From positions 1-7,504 of the forward strand of contig JAQGHZ010000670.1 of assembly GCA_028291485.1 (NCBI GenBank): DNA of 7,504 nt, written 5' to 3'. Source of the DNA: Rubritepida sp. (lineage in GTDB: Bacteria; Pseudomonadota; Alphaproteobacteria; Acetobacterales; Acetobacteraceae). The notes under the pieces are model-generated. The model made no database searches. It was not told the origin of the DNA and saw only the letters and a list, made by a program, of their open reading frames with translations. The position numbers and the translations under genes are program-made. This document shows, in pieces, positions 5,655 to 7,504 of the stretch (its first letter is position 1; each line of letters opens with the position of its first letter).

Positions 5655-6314
5655 TCAGCGCCGCAATTCAGGCAGCGGCGGCGCGACGCCCTCGGGCAGG
5701 CCAACGCGGCCGACGTTCAACGTCATCGAGACCGCGACGTAGTAGCCGCTGACGGCGATCAGGTCGACGACGCCCTGCTCGCCGAAGCGCGCCTTCGCTG
5801 CGGCGAAGGTGGCATCGGAGACGAAGTGCGTCCGGTGCATCTCCGTGCAGAATTCGTAGACGATGCGCTGGTCGTCGCTCATGCCCTCGGGCCGGCGGCC
5901 CTGCGCCAGATCCTCGGCGACGGAGGCCGGCAGGCCTGCCGCCAGCGCCAGGCGATGATGCGCGTGCCACTCGTATTGCGACGACCATTCGCGCGCGACG
6001 ATCAGGATCGCGAACTCGTTCAGCGCAGTCGGGATCGAACTGCGGAAGCGGAGTTCCGCGCCAAGCTGCTGCATCCTGTCGCCCACGCCCGGGCTGCGCA
6101 GCCAGATGTTGAAGGGCCCGCCGATGGAGTTGTCGCGGCCGGGCACACTGGCCCGCGGCCCACTCTGGATGGCGGCGGCCAGAGCCTGCTGCGCCGGCGT
6201 GCGCTGCTCCGTGGGGATGAGCGGAAACCGCGGCGCCTGGGCCCAAACGGGGGCGAAGACGGCGGGCATCACGACGGCGGAGCCGAAAACGGCCGCCAGC
6301 AACAGCTTGCGCAT
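5655..6314 (-). CDS. Exported carboxymuconolactone decarboxylase (CMD/AhpD-fold) family protein
   Basis: This is a 219-aa protein. Residues 1-27 form a signal peptide: basic MRK, a hydrophobic core to about residue 21, and a candidate cleavage at VWA-QA or AQA-PR. The mature part has the helical CMD fold, with FAILIVAREWSSQYEWHAHH (101-120) and then LALAAGL. This EWxxHxxxA form belongs to the CMD subfamily without the CxxC peroxidase pair of AhpD, so thiol-peroxidase activity is not expected. Cys156 is the only cysteine. True 4-carboxymuconolactone decarboxylase activity is unproven, because the family covers many small-molecule and unknown roles. The start at 6314 has GGAGG 7 nt upstream (6322-6326) and a proper signal sequence; the longer frame to 6374 lacks both. 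It lies 66 nt after the methyltransferase gene on the same strand and could be co-transcribed or have its own promoter there. Confidence 0.88.
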   Translation of the reverse strand: MRKLLLAAVFGSAVVMPAVFAPVWAQAPRFPLIPTEQRTPAQQALAAAIQSGPRASVPGRDNSIGGPFNIWLRSPGVGDRMQQLGAELRFRSSIPTALNEFAILIVAREWSSQYEWHAHHRLALAAGLPASVAEDLAQGRRPEGMSDDQRIVYEFCTEMHRTHFVSDATFAAAKARFGEQGVVDLIAVSGYYVAVSMTLNVGRVGLPEGVAPPLPELRR

Positions 6315-6380
6315 GAGGGTTCCTCCCGGGTTGTTCTTACGTAATAGCCTGCACTGCGCGGCACCCCCGGGCAAGCGCGC

Positions 6381-7001
6381 TCAGACCGTCGCGGCGACCA
6401 CGAAATACCTGGGCTGCGGCGGCGGCCATGTGACCTTCATCGCATTGGGCGTGAGGTCCGGCCGCTCCGTGATCCGCACGAAGCCGGCCTCCCTCAGCAT
6501 CTCCGCCGTCTCGCCCTTGCTGTGAAAGTGGAACTTCGTCGGATCCCAGAGGCTGCGCACCGCGGCATAGATGGTCTTGGCCGCCACCTCCGCCTTGCCC
6601 AGCACACCCTCCGGATCCGGTTCGGCGATCAGCAGCGTGCCCGCGCCGCGCAGCCGCTGCCGCACGTCGCGCATCAGGCCGACCAGCGGCGCGCGCTCGA
6701 TGTACATCATCACCCCGAAGAGCATGGCGAGGTCGAAGCCCTCCACATTCGGACCGATGCTGGAGACGTAATCGAAATCGGCGCCCACGCCGCGCTCGGG
6801 ATTGGCAATGATCACCTGCGCGCGGGGCGGCAGCCCGCCGCGGCTGCGGAAGCCGCGATCCGTCCCGCCGATGTCCAGCACGCGCGCCGGCGGTCGCCGG
6901 ATGTTGGACAGATAGTCGGCGGCGATGCGGGCGACGCAGGCGTCGTAGCTCGAGGGCGAGGCTCGGTTGAAGACGGCGTTCCCGCCGAAGCCCACGCCCA
7001 T
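6381..7001 (-). CDS. Class I SAM-dependent methyltransferase
   Basis: This is a 206-aa single-domain protein with a Rossmann-type methyltransferase core. Motif I is VLDIGGTDRG (41-50), which binds S-adenosylmethionine. A beta2 segment is VIIANPE (63-69). The acidic motif and beta4 region is FDLAMLFGVMMYIERAP (89-105), followed by post-motif LLIAEPDPEG (123-132). The C-terminal part (154-206) contains KFHFHSKGETAEMLREAGF, typical of the family's last helix before the beta6-beta7 hairpin. The substrate cannot be read from sequence; small-molecule or sugar/lipid methylation are options. The start at 7001 is supported by GGAGG at 7011-7015, 9 nt upstream, within a long purine-rich stretch. It sits 74 nt downstream of arfB on the same strand. 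The gap holds a short palindrome that may be an operator. Confidence 0.88.
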   Translation of the reverse strand: MGVGFGGNAVFNRASPSSYDACVARIAADYLSNIRRPPARVLDIGGTDRGFRSRGGLPPRAQVIIANPERGVGADFDYVSSIGPNVEGFDLAMLFGVMMYIERAPLVGLMRDVRQRLRGAGTLLIAEPDPEGVLGKAEVAAKTIYAAVRSLWDPTKFHFHSKGETAEMLREAGFVRITERPDLTPNAMKVTWPPPQPRYFVVAATV

Positions 7002-7052
7002 CCGACCTCTCCTCCCGTCCCGGCCGAGAAGCTAGAAAGGACTGGAAATCGC

Positions 7053-7069
7053 TGCAACCATAAGTTGCA
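7053..7069. promoter_or_regulatory. Perfect 6-bp palindrome between arfB and the methyltransferase gene
   Basis: TGCAAC, 5-nt spacer, GTTGCA. On the minus strand the right half runs into a weak -35-like TTGCAG, with TAGCTT 17 nt further on, so a regulator bound here could control the methyltransferase gene. It may equally be a small RNA hairpin (6-bp stem, 5-nt loop) just after the arfB stop. No strong T-run follows. Confidence 0.3.
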
Positions 7070-7075
7070 TGAAAC

Positions 7076-7483
7076 TCAATCGTTGATGGGACCGGACCGC
7101 AACTTCTTGGTGGCGCCGTGTTTCGTCTTGCTGTCCATGCGGCGAGTGTGGGAGCCCTTCGTGGGTTTCGTCTTGCGGCGAATGGGCGGCGGCGGCTTCG
7201 CAGCTTCCTCCACCAGCTCCGTCAGGCGCGCCATCGCATCCTCGCGGTTGCGCTCGCGGGTGCGGTGCTGCTGGGCGGTGATGATCAGCACGCCGTCCTT
7301 CGTCATGCGGCGGCCGGCCAGGGTCTTGAGACGGGCGTAGACGCGCTCGGACAGTTCAGCGCGATAGGCGTGGAACCGCAGCTGGACGGCGGTCTCCACC
7401 TTGTTGACGTTCTGGCCGCCGGGCCCGGAGGCGCGGAGGAAATCCTCCTCCAGGTCGGTCGGGTTGATGGTGATGCGTGGCAC
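7076..7483 (-). CDS. arfB: Alternative ribosome-rescue factor / peptidyl-tRNA hydrolase ArfB (YaeJ)
   Basis: ArfB enters the empty A site of ribosomes stalled at the 3' end of broken mRNA and hydrolyses the peptidyl-tRNA. The class-I release-factor catalytic motif is present as GPGGQNVNK, with GGQ at residues 22-24 from this start. It is followed by VQLRF, the AGRRMTKDGVLIITAQ strand pair and HRTRERNREDA. The C-terminal 40 residues form the basic tail (RRKTKPTK, TRRMDSKTKHGATKKLR) that threads the mRNA channel; there is no stop-codon-recognition domain. The length of about 135 aa fits the family (about 140). The GTG at 7483 gives the usual N-terminus just before the first strand (PRITI). A TTG at 7501 is also in frame and the frame runs off the window edge, so the true start could be further upstream. 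The next gene downstream is the methyltransferase. Confidence 0.92.
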   Translation of the reverse strand: MPRITINPTDLEEDFLRASGPGGQNVNKVETAVQLRFHAYRAELSERVYARLKTLAGRRMTKDGVLIITAQQHRTRERNREDAMARLTELVEEAAKPPPPIRRKTKPTKGSHTRRMDSKTKHGATKKLRSGPIND

Positions 7484-7504
7484 GCGCGGCTTTTCGCCCA
7501 AAAA

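Noticed and set aside
5640..5662. Intrinsic terminator for the CMD gene (CTGA-TCT-TCAG then TTTTTT on the minus strand)
   Set aside because: The T-run is real but the stem is only 4 bp and overlaps the stop codon. It is too weak to call; noted within the gap entry.
5474..5752. Short frames in the gap after the tRNA, examined as a possible transposase or integrase remnant
   Set aside because: No catalytic motif, no coding bias and no flanking terminal repeats or target duplication are visible.
6335..6346. TTACGTAA palindrome and TATTAC as a promoter for the CMD gene
   Set aside because: No -35 lies at a suitable distance, and an 8-bp palindrome is easily expected by chance.

Overview
The window is high-GC bacterial DNA, and everything points to an alphaproteobacterium, probably in the Rhodospirillales/Acetobacteraceae range. 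The evidence is the atpH-atpA order with atpH starting its own cluster, strong GC bias at third codon positions, and Acetobacteraceae-like ScoA/ScoB and ArfB sequences. The lineage is an inference from sequence feel, not from a search. All eight protein genes read on the minus strand. The only plus-strand gene is a tRNA.

Right to left, in the direction of transcription: (1) 7483-7076 is arfB, a GGQ ribosome-rescue hydrolase. (2) 7001-6381 is a small SAM-dependent methyltransferase. (3) 6314-5655 is a carboxymuconolactone-decarboxylase-fold protein with a signal peptide. (4) 5654-5421 is non-coding, with inverted repeats, and adjoins a plus-strand tRNA-Ala(GGC) at 5345-5420 with a recognisable promoter. 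(5) 5227-3865 is scoA-scoB, the two subunits of a 3-oxoacid CoA-transferase, coupled by a stop codon that overlaps the Shine-Dalgarno of the second gene. (6) 3680-988 holds two GTPase-like membrane-associated proteins joined by an ATGA overlap. The first carries a DUF697-like C-terminus; the second has two N-terminal membrane segments. (7) 987-1 is the start of the ATP synthase F1 operon: promoter, leader hairpin, atpH, and the first 100 codons of atpA, cut by the window edge.

The functional blocks are mostly independent: translation quality control, an exported CMD protein, ketone-body/acetoacetate activation, and respiration-linked ATP synthesis. The part with least known function is the tandem GTPase pair. 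Its genes are translationally linked and its nucleotide-binding motifs are unevenly preserved, which suggests a partnership at the inner membrane. I see no CRISPR array, insertion sequence, phage gene or defence cassette. Most of the window is ordinary core genome, and the findings below are graded accordingly.
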